Source of the DNA: UBA12481 sp942493265
GTDB lineage: Bacteria; Bacteroidota; Bacteroidia; Bacteroidales; UBA12481
DNA: 64,000 nucleotides
Assembly: GCA_942493265.1 (NCBI GenBank)
Contig: OW818688.1
Span: 1,860,001-1,924,000 of the forward strand
Reading direction: 5' to 3'
Part shown: positions 45,801 through 53,991 of the stretch, one piece after another
How positions within the stretch are numbered: position 1 is the stretch's first letter
Layout: every line of letters begins with the position of its first letter
Notes under the pieces: model-generated
The model's database searches: none
What the model saw: only the letters and a program-made list of their open reading frames with translations
Told to the model about the DNA's origin: nothing
Position numbers and translations under genes: made by a program

Positions 45801-45920
45801 ATAAATGGCGATCAACAGATTCAGCTAAAACTTCATGCCGGAACCGATCTAAGTCCCGAGGAGGTGTATCAGATCGGTTTGAAAAAAGTGGACAGGATGG
45901 AGGGCTGGGATGAGTATTGA
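45801..45920 (+). pseudogene. DUF885-like C-terminal gene fragment
   Basis: An open stretch without a start codon reads LKLHAGTDLSPEEVYQIGLKK and then VDRMEGWDEY before a stop. This resembles the DUF885 family segment around its SPEEV...GL-x-x-V motif. Only about 40 residues remain. The rest of 45415-45941 contains no further gene that can be supported; a 90-codon frame at 45434-45706 shows no family or coding character. Confidence 0.35.
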
Positions 45921-45941
45921 TAAGAATTAATTAAAAACACC

Positions 45942-47402
45942 ATGAAGAAATTACTTCTTGCTTTATTGGGACTGTTTATTGTCTTGCTGCTGGTCATCAT
46001 CATCAAAACATTAACATTCCGGTCTGTTCAGATCGAAGTCGAACCTGTTACCCCGCCGGTTTTCCGCATGGAAAGCGCGGCGAACCTTTCAAAGGCGCTA
46101 TCTTATCCCACCATTTCGCATGGCGAGGATCTGCCCATTGACAGCATAGCCTTCCGGCAATTCCATCAGTTTCTTGTCGAGGCTTATCCCCTCATTCATT
46201 CCAACCTGAAAATGGAGGTTTTTTCTGAATTCAGCCTGCTGTACACCTGGGAAGGCAGGAATCCTGAGCTGAAGCCGGTCATCCTGATGGCACACATGGA
46301 TGTGGTGCCGGCCGGTGAAACAAACAGTTGGGAAAAGCCGCCCTTCTCGGGCGAGAATGACGGATTATTTATCTGGGGAAGGGGTGCCCTGGACGATAAG
46401 GGTTCGATGGTTTCCATACTTGAAGCGGTTGAGCAGCTTTTGTCAGAGGAGTTTAGCCCGGAGCGCACTCTGATACTTGCCTTTGGTCATGATGAGGAGA
46501 TCAATGGCAGCCATGGAGCTATGGTTATTGCATCCGCTCTGAAAGAGAGGGGCGTTGAAGCGGAATTCATCCTGGATGAGGGATTGTCGATCAGCAAAGG
46601 GATCGTGCCCATGATCCATAAGCCCGTTGCGACCATCGGAATATCGGAAAAAGGCTACCTGACGCTGGCCCTGGCGGTGGAAATGGAGGGAGGCCATTCC
46701 TCCTATCCTGAAAAAGAGTCCGCCCTCACCCTGCTTAACGAGGCGTTGCATCGCGTCATCAATAAACCGATGAAAGCTGGTGTTATCGGTCCCGTGAGCG
46801 ATTTCCTGCGGTATACCGGACCTGAAGTATCTTTTCTGCCCAGGATCATCTTTGCCAATCAATGGTTGTTCAAAGGCTTAATCCTGAAGATTTACCAGGG
46901 TACCAATACCGGAAATGCCGCCGTCAGGACAACCACTGCGCCAACGGTAATCCATGCCGGGATCAAAGACAATATGGTTCCGACCCAAGCCGAAGCATTG
47001 GTTAATTTCAGGATTGTTCCCGGAGAGACCAGCGAGGATGTCATCAAACATCTGCGCGAGGTCATTTCCGATGACCGTGTCAAGATCTCCATCAGGGGGC
47101 AATATCAGATGCCATCACCTGTATCGCCCATCGACTCATACGGTTTCCAGATCATTCACAAAAACATCATGCAAGTTTTTCCCGAAGTCATGGTTAATCC
47201 CATGCTGGCGCTAGGGGCCACGGATAGCCGGCATTATGCTAAGATAAGCAGCAATATCTACAGGTTTAGTCCTGTAACACTGGTCAAGGAAGACTTAGCC
47301 AGGATGCATGGATTGAACGAAAGAATTGGTATTGCCGATTTTCAACGGAGCATTGGATTTTATTATCAGCTCGTGAAAAACATCAATCAGACCAGCAAGT
47401 AA
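45942..47402 (+). CDS. M20-family metallopeptidase, membrane-anchored
   Basis: The 486-residue protein has an uncleaved N-terminal helix (about 3-23), so it is probably held in the inner membrane facing the periplasm. M20 zinc-site motifs are present: HMDVVP (His118, Asp120), GRGALDDKG (Asp151), HDEE (Glu185, Glu186), ILDEG and GATDSRHY (C-terminal His). Length and motifs resemble carboxypeptidase S/PM20D1-type enzymes, which cut or join N-acyl amino acids. It is followed by a secreted M28 peptidase gene after 14 bp, likely one operon. Confidence 0.92.
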   Translation: MKKLLLALLGLFIVLLLVIIIKTLTFRSVQIEVEPVTPPVFRMESAANLSKALSYPTISHGEDLPIDSIAFRQFHQFLVEAYPLIHSNLKMEVFSEFSLLYTWEGRNPELKPVILMAHMDVVPAGETNSWEKPPFSGENDGLFIWGRGALDDKGSMVSILEAVEQLLSEEFSPERTLILAFGHDEEINGSHGAMVIASALKERGVEAEFILDEGLSISKGIVPMIHKPVATIGISEKGYLTLALAVEMEGGHSSYPEKESALTLLNEALHRVINKPMKAGVIGPVSDFLRYTGPEVSFLPRIIFANQWLFKGLILKIYQGTNTGNAAVRTTTAPTVIHAGIKDNMVPTQAEALVNFRIVPGETSEDVIKHLREVISDDRVKISIRGQYQMPSPVSPIDSYGFQIIHKNIMQVFPEVMVNPMLALGATDSRHYAKISSNIYRFSPVTLVKEDLARMHGLNERIGIADFQRSIGFYYQLVKNINQTSK

Positions 47403-47416
47403 AAAAGTATTCAAAC

Positions 47417-49039
47417 ATGAAAACAAAAACCTTTCAATTCATGATTTTGGCCATCCTCCTTGTGCCGCATTGGAGCTTTTCACAAAATCAAGTCCCCGTA
47501 ATAAGTATTTTGAGCGCATCCATGGATACCTGCAATCAAATTGTTGGTGTGGTATTTGATCTCCATGATGCTGAGGGAGATACAATGGAGGTTTGGATAC
47601 AGGCGTCCGTTGATGGTGGGAAAACCTGGGTGGTTCCTGTTGTTCCCGACTCACTTTCCGGTGATTGGGGGCCCGGACAACTTTCCGGAAACGGCAAGTC
47701 CATTTCCTGGTCCTACGATCAGTCCGTACTCGGACAATACAGCAACGGGTCGCCAACTTTGCGAATCCGGGTGATCGCAGATGACCATGCAATGATTCCT
47801 GTCACGGAGGTGGTAAACAAGGTTGACAGTGCCAGAGTTGTCGCCAACCTGCTGCAATTTGAAGGCATAAGGAATCGTGTCACCAATCCTTTGTTTTTAA
47901 AACAAATAAAAGACAGCCTGAAATCCATTTTTAAATCCTCGGGGGTATATTATTATCGGCAAGGTCCACTTTATAACGGATACCAGATTGACAATGTCAT
48001 CGGTTTCTCATCGGGAACAAGAACCCCTTCCAACTCCTGGTCGGTCTCAGGTCATTTCGATACGGTGAGCAACACCCCCGGGGCTGATGACAATGCAACG
48101 GGCATGGCAGGTGTGGCGGAAGCAATCCGGGTTCTCTCAGAATACCAAACCAGGAATTCCATTCGATATTTTTTCTTTGACCTGGAAGAATTAAGGATTG
48201 ATCTCTCCGGGGCTTATAAATACACTCAAACCGGTATACCTTTTTGGGAAAACATGCAGGGATTATTTAATCTGGATTGTCTTGGCAATTACAGTGATTC
48301 GGAGAATTCCCAGACATTCCCCAACGGATTCGAGTTACTTTTCCCTGCACAAATCAGTACAGTAGCGGCTGATTCATACAGAGCCAACTTTATTGTCAGC
48401 ATTGTAAATACCGCATCTCTTGAATTGGATTCCGCATTCCGGGAAGCTGCCAAATCGTTTGTTCCTGATTTAAAGGTGATCAGTTTTGACACTCCCGGCA
48501 CAGGAACCTCAATACCGGATTTCAGACGAAGTGACCATGCGCCATTCTGGGATATTGGCGTACCTGCTGTGTTTATTACCGATGTCATTGATTTCCGCGA
48601 TTCGTGTTATCATAAGCCTTGTGACACCTTCAAAAGATTGGACATGGGGTTTCTCCTGAAGAACATACGTGCAATCGTTGCAACCCTGGCTCAGTTGGCA
48701 GTGCTTGAACACAGTGGCTGTCAGGAAAGTGATGATCTTGAGATTATTGCTATGGCAACCAATAGGGATGTTGCATACACCAATTCGATCCGGGTTTTCC
48801 CAAATCCGTCCGATGGCAGCCAGACCTTCCGTGTGACCCTGAATAAGCCAGGAATGGTTGGTTTGAGGGTAATGGATATTAAGGGAAGAATTGTGGACAA
48901 AACCCCTGCCGCATGGTACCCTGCTGGCATTAGCATTATTTCATATCCAAAGGAACTTGATAATGGCAGTTACCAGGTGATTCTGGAATTGAATGGCGTA
49001 TCGTATGGTTCTGACCGGCTGATAGTAATTCGGAATTAA
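47417..49039 (+). CDS. Secreted M28-family peptidase with type IX sorting domain
   Basis: The 540-residue protein has a signal peptide and an N-terminal beta domain (about 25-120, with the VSVDGGKTW-like ASVDGGKTWVVPV). The M28 catalytic domain has SGHFDTV (His213), GADDNATG (Asp224), FFDLEEL (Glu257, Glu258) and a late DHAPFWDIGVPAVFITD. Near the C-terminus a RVFPNPSDGSQTF...LIVIRN segment of 75 residues is a type-A sorting domain for type IX secretion. It is probably an aminopeptidase acting at the cell surface. Coupled to the M20 gene upstream. Confidence 0.93.
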   Translation: MKTKTFQFMILAILLVPHWSFSQNQVPVISILSASMDTCNQIVGVVFDLHDAEGDTMEVWIQASVDGGKTWVVPVVPDSLSGDWGPGQLSGNGKSISWSYDQSVLGQYSNGSPTLRIRVIADDHAMIPVTEVVNKVDSARVVANLLQFEGIRNRVTNPLFLKQIKDSLKSIFKSSGVYYYRQGPLYNGYQIDNVIGFSSGTRTPSNSWSVSGHFDTVSNTPGADDNATGMAGVAEAIRVLSEYQTRNSIRYFFFDLEELRIDLSGAYKYTQTGIPFWENMQGLFNLDCLGNYSDSENSQTFPNGFELLFPAQISTVAADSYRANFIVSIVNTASLELDSAFREAAKSFVPDLKVISFDTPGTGTSIPDFRRSDHAPFWDIGVPAVFITDVIDFRDSCYHKPCDTFKRLDMGFLLKNIRAIVATLAQLAVLEHSGCQESDDLEIIAMATNRDVAYTNSIRVFPNPSDGSQTFRVTLNKPGMVGLRVMDIKGRIVDKTPAAWYPAGISIISYPKELDNGSYQVILELNGVSYGSDRLIVIRN

Positions 49040-49098
49040 GGAAGCAGCAAATTCATTACCGAGATTGCTAAATTAGCCGGAGGACTGAACGGAAATTT

Positions 49099-51537
49099 TT
49101 AATTCGCCTTGTCATGCGTGATCAGAAATTTCTTGGTTGCATATGTCCTGTCTCCAGCTGACATCATATAGTTTGGCCTTTGTTTTATTTTTATATCAGG
49201 CAAATCGGGTAATCCAATAACCACATCAGTTAATGTTATTTCAATATCCTGGTTTTCGGAATATTTTAATTCCATATCAATGCCTACTTCAGGAAATGCG
49301 TAATACCCAATGAGATTCCATTCAGAGTTTTTCCAACGTTTAAGTTCTTTAAAATCAGAATTATTAATCGCCGCATGAATAGAATCTGAAATAGATTTTA
49401 TCCAAATAAATAGAATATCAGGATTTCTTTCGGAATTTAAATGAAATTTCAGTAATCGTTTATTATTAATAACACTGTCATTTAAAATAATCAGATATGG
49501 TGTTGGAAGATTCTCAATTTCAGCGGTTTTTTTAAAATAATCTTGTTTCTCCGATGGGAAAAAGGCATCTAATTTTGCAGTGTCGGGGTGCTCTGACAAA
49601 TAATTAACTGTCCATTCATCAGTTTTATTATCAAAACTGGTAAAGAAGGTTTCGCTTGTGTTTCCGTTGGTGGCCAGAATCAGTGAATTTTGTTTTTTAT
49701 ACCGTTCGTTGTATTGAAGATTAACAGAACCGTACAGCAGGAAAAACAGTCCGGCAGAAAATGCTGTTATCGGAACAAGCCATTGCCTGATACGAGTAAT
49801 GATTTCAATGAGAATGATAAGCAGGCTTAAACTAAGTACCGTAAAGAGTATTGCCCCACCTGCCATCTTTAAATCCATTGCAATAAGAAACAGGTAAGTT
49901 AAATTTGAATACCATAGCAAAACCGGCACCGCAGCCAGTGAAAACAATCCTATTTGCAAGACTGAATATTCATTTTGATTTTTACCGAGAAAATAGATTC
50001 CAACGGGAATCATGCTAAACAGGAACGGCCAGGTGAAAAAATAACTTACGCCCGGCATCATAATACTGGCAACAACCATTAAAACAGCCCAGCCCAGGAA
50101 AGAGCCAAAGGTGAGCTCCCAGACATTAATTGGCTTTCGATACAGAAGCCAGATAATCACAGCAATGCCAAGGGTGGCAAATATGGTTACCAGGCTGATC
50201 TGGCCGCTCCAGATCAACAGCAGGATAATCAGGACCACAAAAGGAATTAAATGCCAGAACCTGATTCCTTTCAACGCCAGTTTGTAGAATAAAAATGAAA
50301 CTGCTATGGCAATACCGGCAAACCCGAGCAGCAGAATGTTCTGATTATAAAACAATAACCTGTAATCATTCCCCGGATAATATTTTATTAAAATGAAGTA
50401 AATCAATGTTACAACCGAAGGCACTATAACAAGATGGATGATGAAGGCAATAAAGCCAAACAGTAGGCGAAGTGGCCGTATCAGTTTTTTTCTGAATCCA
50501 AGAAATAATATCCCCAGAAGTACAAGGCAGGTTAAAATCAAAAACGGCGCAATCCATTTATAAGAATAGTGTACAAAACCTTTGCCAATCGTGTTAAAGT
50601 AAACCGCATTTCCTTTTTCCGTATTATTTAAATCGATGTCTGCAAAATGCTCAATCAACGGAACTAAATATGAACCATTATGCTGGATGGATTCCACAGA
50701 AGTGTTCTTTATATTATCGCCACCCGTATGATAATCAAACCGGTTCTCCAGATACGCAAAATTGATTCCCTTGAATCCATGCTTTTTAAAGGGAGTCAGA
50801 TCGGTATCATTTGGCATATTGCGGTAAATTTCATAGGAAAGCGAATTAGCATAAGGAAAGGGGACCACCTTGGCGAATTCAGAAATAATCCAGTTGTTGT
50901 CCGTACTGGTTTCAAACATTAAACTTGGACCGGTGGTTCCGCTGCTTTCAAAATTCAGTACAAGTCCGGTGTTTTTAGCTAATGGATATTCTTCAATAAA
51001 AGCTTTTGCTCCAACCAGGCCAATCTCTTCACCATCGGTAAAAAGAAAAACAATATCGTTTTTAAAGGGGTTTTTCAATTGAAGAATCCTGATGGTTTCG
51101 AGCATGGTAACCACAGCCGAGCCGTCATCAGACGCACCATAGGAATCGTTGACAGAATCGTAGTGCCCGGCGACCAAAACTGATTTGCCAGGTTCTGTTC
51201 CGGGTAATGTAACAATAATGTTCTTAACTGTAGCTGCAAATGAATTGGTATAAAAAACCTCGGCAATTTGAATCTCAGGTTCAATGCCAAGCTTTTTTAA
51301 TTCTTCAATGATATAATCACGTACCTTGGCATGTGCCGGGGTTCCAATGGCATGTGGCTCAGATGCAATGTGTTCCAGGTGTTTCATGGCGCGAACCGCT
51401 GAAAACTCCGTCAAAGGAGCATTTTCGGGCACTGCCTTGGGAGCTTTATTAAGGAAAAAACCAACAATTGGTATTCCTACAATCAGAATGAGTAATAAAA
51501 GGCTAATAACAGGTTCCCTGTTGATTTTTGTTCTCAT
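49099..51537 (-). CDS. Multi-pass membrane M28-family peptidase
   Basis: The 812-residue protein has one N-terminal helix (about 10-28), a periplasmic M28 domain (about 45-310) with the zinc ligands AGHYDSV (His125), GASDDGSA (Asp137), TDGEE (Glu170, Glu171), and FDYHTGGDN (late His), then about eight more membrane helices (about 325-610) and a 200-residue C-terminal soluble domain. This plan matches the ER metallopeptidase 1 (Fxna)-type family. Substrate unknown. It is convergent with the secreted M28 gene. Confidence 0.9.
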   Translation of the reverse strand: MRTKINREPVISLLLLILIVGIPIVGFFLNKAPKAVPENAPLTEFSAVRAMKHLEHIASEPHAIGTPAHAKVRDYIIEELKKLGIEPEIQIAEVFYTNSFAATVKNIIVTLPGTEPGKSVLVAGHYDSVNDSYGASDDGSAVVTMLETIRILQLKNPFKNDIVFLFTDGEEIGLVGAKAFIEEYPLAKNTGLVLNFESSGTTGPSLMFETSTDNNWIISEFAKVVPFPYANSLSYEIYRNMPNDTDLTPFKKHGFKGINFAYLENRFDYHTGGDNIKNTSVESIQHNGSYLVPLIEHFADIDLNNTEKGNAVYFNTIGKGFVHYSYKWIAPFLILTCLVLLGILFLGFRKKLIRPLRLLFGFIAFIIHLVIVPSVVTLIYFILIKYYPGNDYRLLFYNQNILLLGFAGIAIAVSFLFYKLALKGIRFWHLIPFVVLIILLLIWSGQISLVTIFATLGIAVIIWLLYRKPINVWELTFGSFLGWAVLMVVASIMMPGVSYFFTWPFLFSMIPVGIYFLGKNQNEYSVLQIGLFSLAAVPVLLWYSNLTYLFLIAMDLKMAGGAILFTVLSLSLLIILIEIITRIRQWLVPITAFSAGLFFLLYGSVNLQYNERYKKQNSLILATNGNTSETFFTSFDNKTDEWTVNYLSEHPDTAKLDAFFPSEKQDYFKKTAEIENLPTPYLIILNDSVINNKRLLKFHLNSERNPDILFIWIKSISDSIHAAINNSDFKELKRWKNSEWNLIGYYAFPEVGIDMELKYSENQDIEITLTDVVIGLPDLPDIKIKQRPNYMMSAGDRTYATKKFLITHDKAN

Positions 51538-51784
51538 TTTGGATTGGTTGTTAGTTTGTAAAGAGTTATGAGAATATAAATTGAATGCAATTAATTTTGA
51601 TAACTATAGGTTTACCAAAGACTTCATTTTGAGAAGTTACGACATTGATTTGATGCTATCAAATCTTTAACCCAATTAATTCATTTGACTGATTTGAAAA
51701 CCTCCAACCCTTTATTGACCAAAATGTGTAAGTGGCCAAACTCGGGAGCCTGGGAATGGACAAGCAGTCCGCTTTTTCAACAAT

Positions 51785-52765
51785 TCACTGAACCCTGCGG
51801 AACCTGTACCGGATGTAATCCTGGTACTTCAACTCAAATTCATCCGGTGAAACCTGGCTGAAGCCGTAATCGGTGATGATTGAGGCGACCATCGGCTCCA
51901 CGTAAAGTCTGCGGTGCGGGGAGAGGTTGTCGGTCCAGTACCAATATCCCACCGTGGTTCTGGACAGGCTGTCGTCGGTTGCGATGAGGCTGCACGCGCC
52001 GTCGGAGTCGAGGGAGAGATTGAGCCCATAGTGCCTTTTCGCGATTTCTTTGGTGAAATACCCGGGTGTAAAGTGGGAATAGTGAAATTGGTAATACTGA
52101 TAGGTGAGGGTGTCGTTATTGATGGCGGTGAATACAGAGTCGTTATATTGCTCGATATAGGAATCCAGTTTCCAGGTTCCCTGGAGGCTGGAGGGCAACT
52201 GCCTGACCCTGGGTTCTGCGTTGACGTCAGGTTCGGGAGAATCGGCTGTTCTCCTGAAATGGCAATACATGGTTGAAGCGATGCCCCAGCCCCGGTGGTA
52301 TTCAATTTCCAGATCCGTGGCATCGAGCCTGAGGATGCGAAAAACCTCGCAATCATTGGCGGAATTGAAGCGCAGCCTCATGTTCAGGAACGTCTTCGAC
52401 CATTCGGAATCGAGCCATTTCCAGTGATGTGCGGCTCCGGTGGTGTCTTTCCAAGGTTCGGACTGGTAGGAGGATACCTCATAATGAAAGGTATCCACCC
52501 CGATTTTAAGAATCCGCCGGTCCGCTGTGACATAAGACTCCCTGACCCCGTACCAGTAGGAGTAAACCTGATTGTTCTCAAACAATTCGAAGGTATCGCT
52601 CCCGATCAGCTCAACACCGCGGACCAGTTCCCAGTTGCCGGGGAGGCAGCCTGAACAGATGGTACCCCCTTCGGGATCAACAGGATCCTTTCGGCAACCC
52701 CCGGAAGCCAGGCAGAACAGGATTGAGAGGAGGACCGGAAAGATGATTCCTTTTGGACGTTGCAT
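51785..52765 (-). CDS. Lipoprotein with two lipocalin-like repeats, function unknown
   Basis: The 326-residue protein is read from the ATG at 52765, which directly precedes a lipoprotein signal (lipobox LASGGC). A longer start 20 codons upstream has no signal. Two similar halves, each beginning with a G-x-W segment (LPGNWELVRGVELI near 40; LQGTWKLDSYIEQY near 195) and ending in a RFRRV or HFRR strand, suggest two lipocalin-like barrels. No ligand is evident. It is divergent from fic. Confidence 0.65.
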   Translation of the reverse strand: MQRPKGIIFPVLLSILFCLASGGCRKDPVDPEGGTICSGCLPGNWELVRGVELIGSDTFELFENNQVYSYWYGVRESYVTADRRILKIGVDTFHYEVSSYQSEPWKDTTGAAHHWKWLDSEWSKTFLNMRLRFNSANDCEVFRILRLDATDLEIEYHRGWGIASTMYCHFRRTADSPEPDVNAEPRVRQLPSSLQGTWKLDSYIEQYNDSVFTAINNDTLTYQYYQFHYSHFTPGYFTKEIAKRHYGLNLSLDSDGACSLIATDDSLSRTTVGYWYWTDNLSPHRRLYVEPMVASIITDYGFSQVSPDEFELKYQDYIRYRFRRVQ

Positions 52766-52824
52766 GGCAGAGGATGATAAGCTGTTAAAAGTACTCAGAA
52801 ATAGTGCAGGTAAAACCTGATCCA

Positions 52825-52876
52825 CCTGCCAGGATGACCCGATTACAAAAAAATCGGCTTTCCCTGACTGGCAGGG
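52825..52876. repeat. Hairpin between lipoprotein and fic genes
   Basis: CCTGCCAG (52825-52832) pairs with CTGGCAGG (52868-52875), enclosing a smaller CCGAT/ATCGG hairpin with an A-rich loop; a TTTT run follows on the plus strand. It could act as a terminator or protein-binding site in this divergent promoter region. Confidence 0.45.
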
Positions 52877-52941
52877 TTTTAAATTTTTACCAGCGCCTAC
52901 CTTATTTCCCTGGTCAAGTGGGAAAAGTAATCAGATTATTG

Positions 52942-52969
52942 TATCTTTGATACTATCAAATGATAGTAT
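52942..52969 (+). promoter_or_regulatory. fic promoter box and 20-bp palindromic operator
   Basis: A perfect -7 box TATCTTTG (52942-52949) is followed at once by ATACTATCA-AA-TGATAGTAT (52950-52969), a perfect 9-bp inverted repeat, and then the ATG at 52971. The palindrome covers the expected transcription start, an ideal place for repression. The Fic protein has a C-terminal winged-helix-like segment, so it may be its own repressor; this is inference. Confidence 0.65.
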
Positions 52970-52970
52970 T

Positions 52971-53924
52971 ATGAAGCCACCGTATGAAATCTCAGCAAAA
53001 ATTCTGGCACTGGTTAATTCGATTTCAGTGTCGTTAGGTGAGATAAAGGGCATACAATTGGTCAGGCCACCGCTGGAACTTAGAAAATACAACCGGATCA
53101 AATCGGTTTGGTCGTCGTGCGGAATCGAAGGGAACACACTCACGCTCGATCAGGTGTCGGCAATTCTGAGCGGGCGGGCGGTGATCGGGCCTAAAAAGGA
53201 CGTCACCGAAATCGTAAATGCCATCAAAGCCTACGACGAGTTACCCGGATATGATGCGTCCTCGGCAGATTCCTTTCTGAAGGCTCACGGGCTGCTGATG
53301 AAGGGGCTCATGGAAAAACCGGGACGTTATCGCAGTGCGCAGGTAGGTGTATTCGACGGAACACGGGTGATTCACCTGGCACCGCCGGCCACCATGGTTC
53401 CGGAGTTAATGAGTAATCTGTTCGAATATTTGAAGCGAGATTCCGACATTATCCTGATTAAGAGCTGTGTATTTCATTATGAAGCGGAATTTATCCATCC
53501 CTTTATGGACGGTAATGGCCGGATGGGCCGGCTTTGGCAAACGGTTATCCTGATGCGTGAATATCCCGTATTTGAATTTCTGCCGTTCGAAAATCTAATC
53601 CGGCAACGGCAGCAGGAGTATTACCAGGTTCTGGCATCCTGTGGTCAAACCGGCCAGTCGACGCTATTCATCGAATTCATGCTTGAAATTCTCGACAAAT
53701 CTCTGGAGGAAATGCTGGATTTTAACGGGCGGGTGGTCAACGACAGTGCCCGGCTGGAGTATTTCACCGCATCAGGCCGCACTGAGTTTACCCGCAAGGA
53801 TTACATGGATGTTTTTAAAACCATCTCGTCTGCCACGGCCAGCCGCGATCTCCGGAAAGGAGTCGGGGCGAAACTCTTCGAGCGGGAAGGCGACAAGAAT
53901 AAGACGGTGTACCGGATAGTTTGA
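52971..53924 (+). CDS. Fic-family AMPylator with N-terminal inhibitory helix
   Basis: The 317-residue protein is read from the ATG at 52971, just after the palindrome; the upstream in-frame ATG lies inside the promoter box. The FIC catalytic motif HPFMDGNGRMGR (His176) is complete. An inhibitory-helix motif SCGIEGN (Ser49, Glu53, Gly54) places it in the N-terminally self-inhibited class. The last 50 residues (FTRKDYMDVF...SRDLRKGVGAKLFEREG) look like a winged helix. Fic enzymes transfer AMP from ATP to Ser, Thr or Tyr of target proteins. The gene is monocistronic and its stop codon lies within a 58-nt repeat. Confidence 0.92.
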   Translation: MKPPYEISAKILALVNSISVSLGEIKGIQLVRPPLELRKYNRIKSVWSSCGIEGNTLTLDQVSAILSGRAVIGPKKDVTEIVNAIKAYDELPGYDASSADSFLKAHGLLMKGLMEKPGRYRSAQVGVFDGTRVIHLAPPATMVPELMSNLFEYLKRDSDIILIKSCVFHYEAEFIHPFMDGNGRMGRLWQTVILMREYPVFEFLPFENLIRQRQQEYYQVLASCGQTGQSTLFIEFMLEILDKSLEEMLDFNGRVVNDSARLEYFTASGRTEFTRKDYMDVFKTISSATASRDLRKGVGAKLFEREGDKNKTVYRIV

Positions 53925-53975
53925 TTCCTGGTCCCTCAAAGAATTCAGACCGGTATACGCCCTGTTATTTGTCGG
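53918..53975. repeat. 58-nt repeat, copy 2 (overlapping the fic stop codon)
   Basis: This matches 38302-38359 at 54 of 58 positions. It starts in the last two codons and stop of fic and ends 16 nt before the convergent GH84-like gene. Confidence 0.85.
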
Positions 53976-53991
53976 TTCGCCAATCTAACCT

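Noticed and set aside
52947..52970. Upstream ATG of fic
   Set aside because: It lies in the promoter box and palindrome, so it would not be part of the mRNA or would be at its very end.
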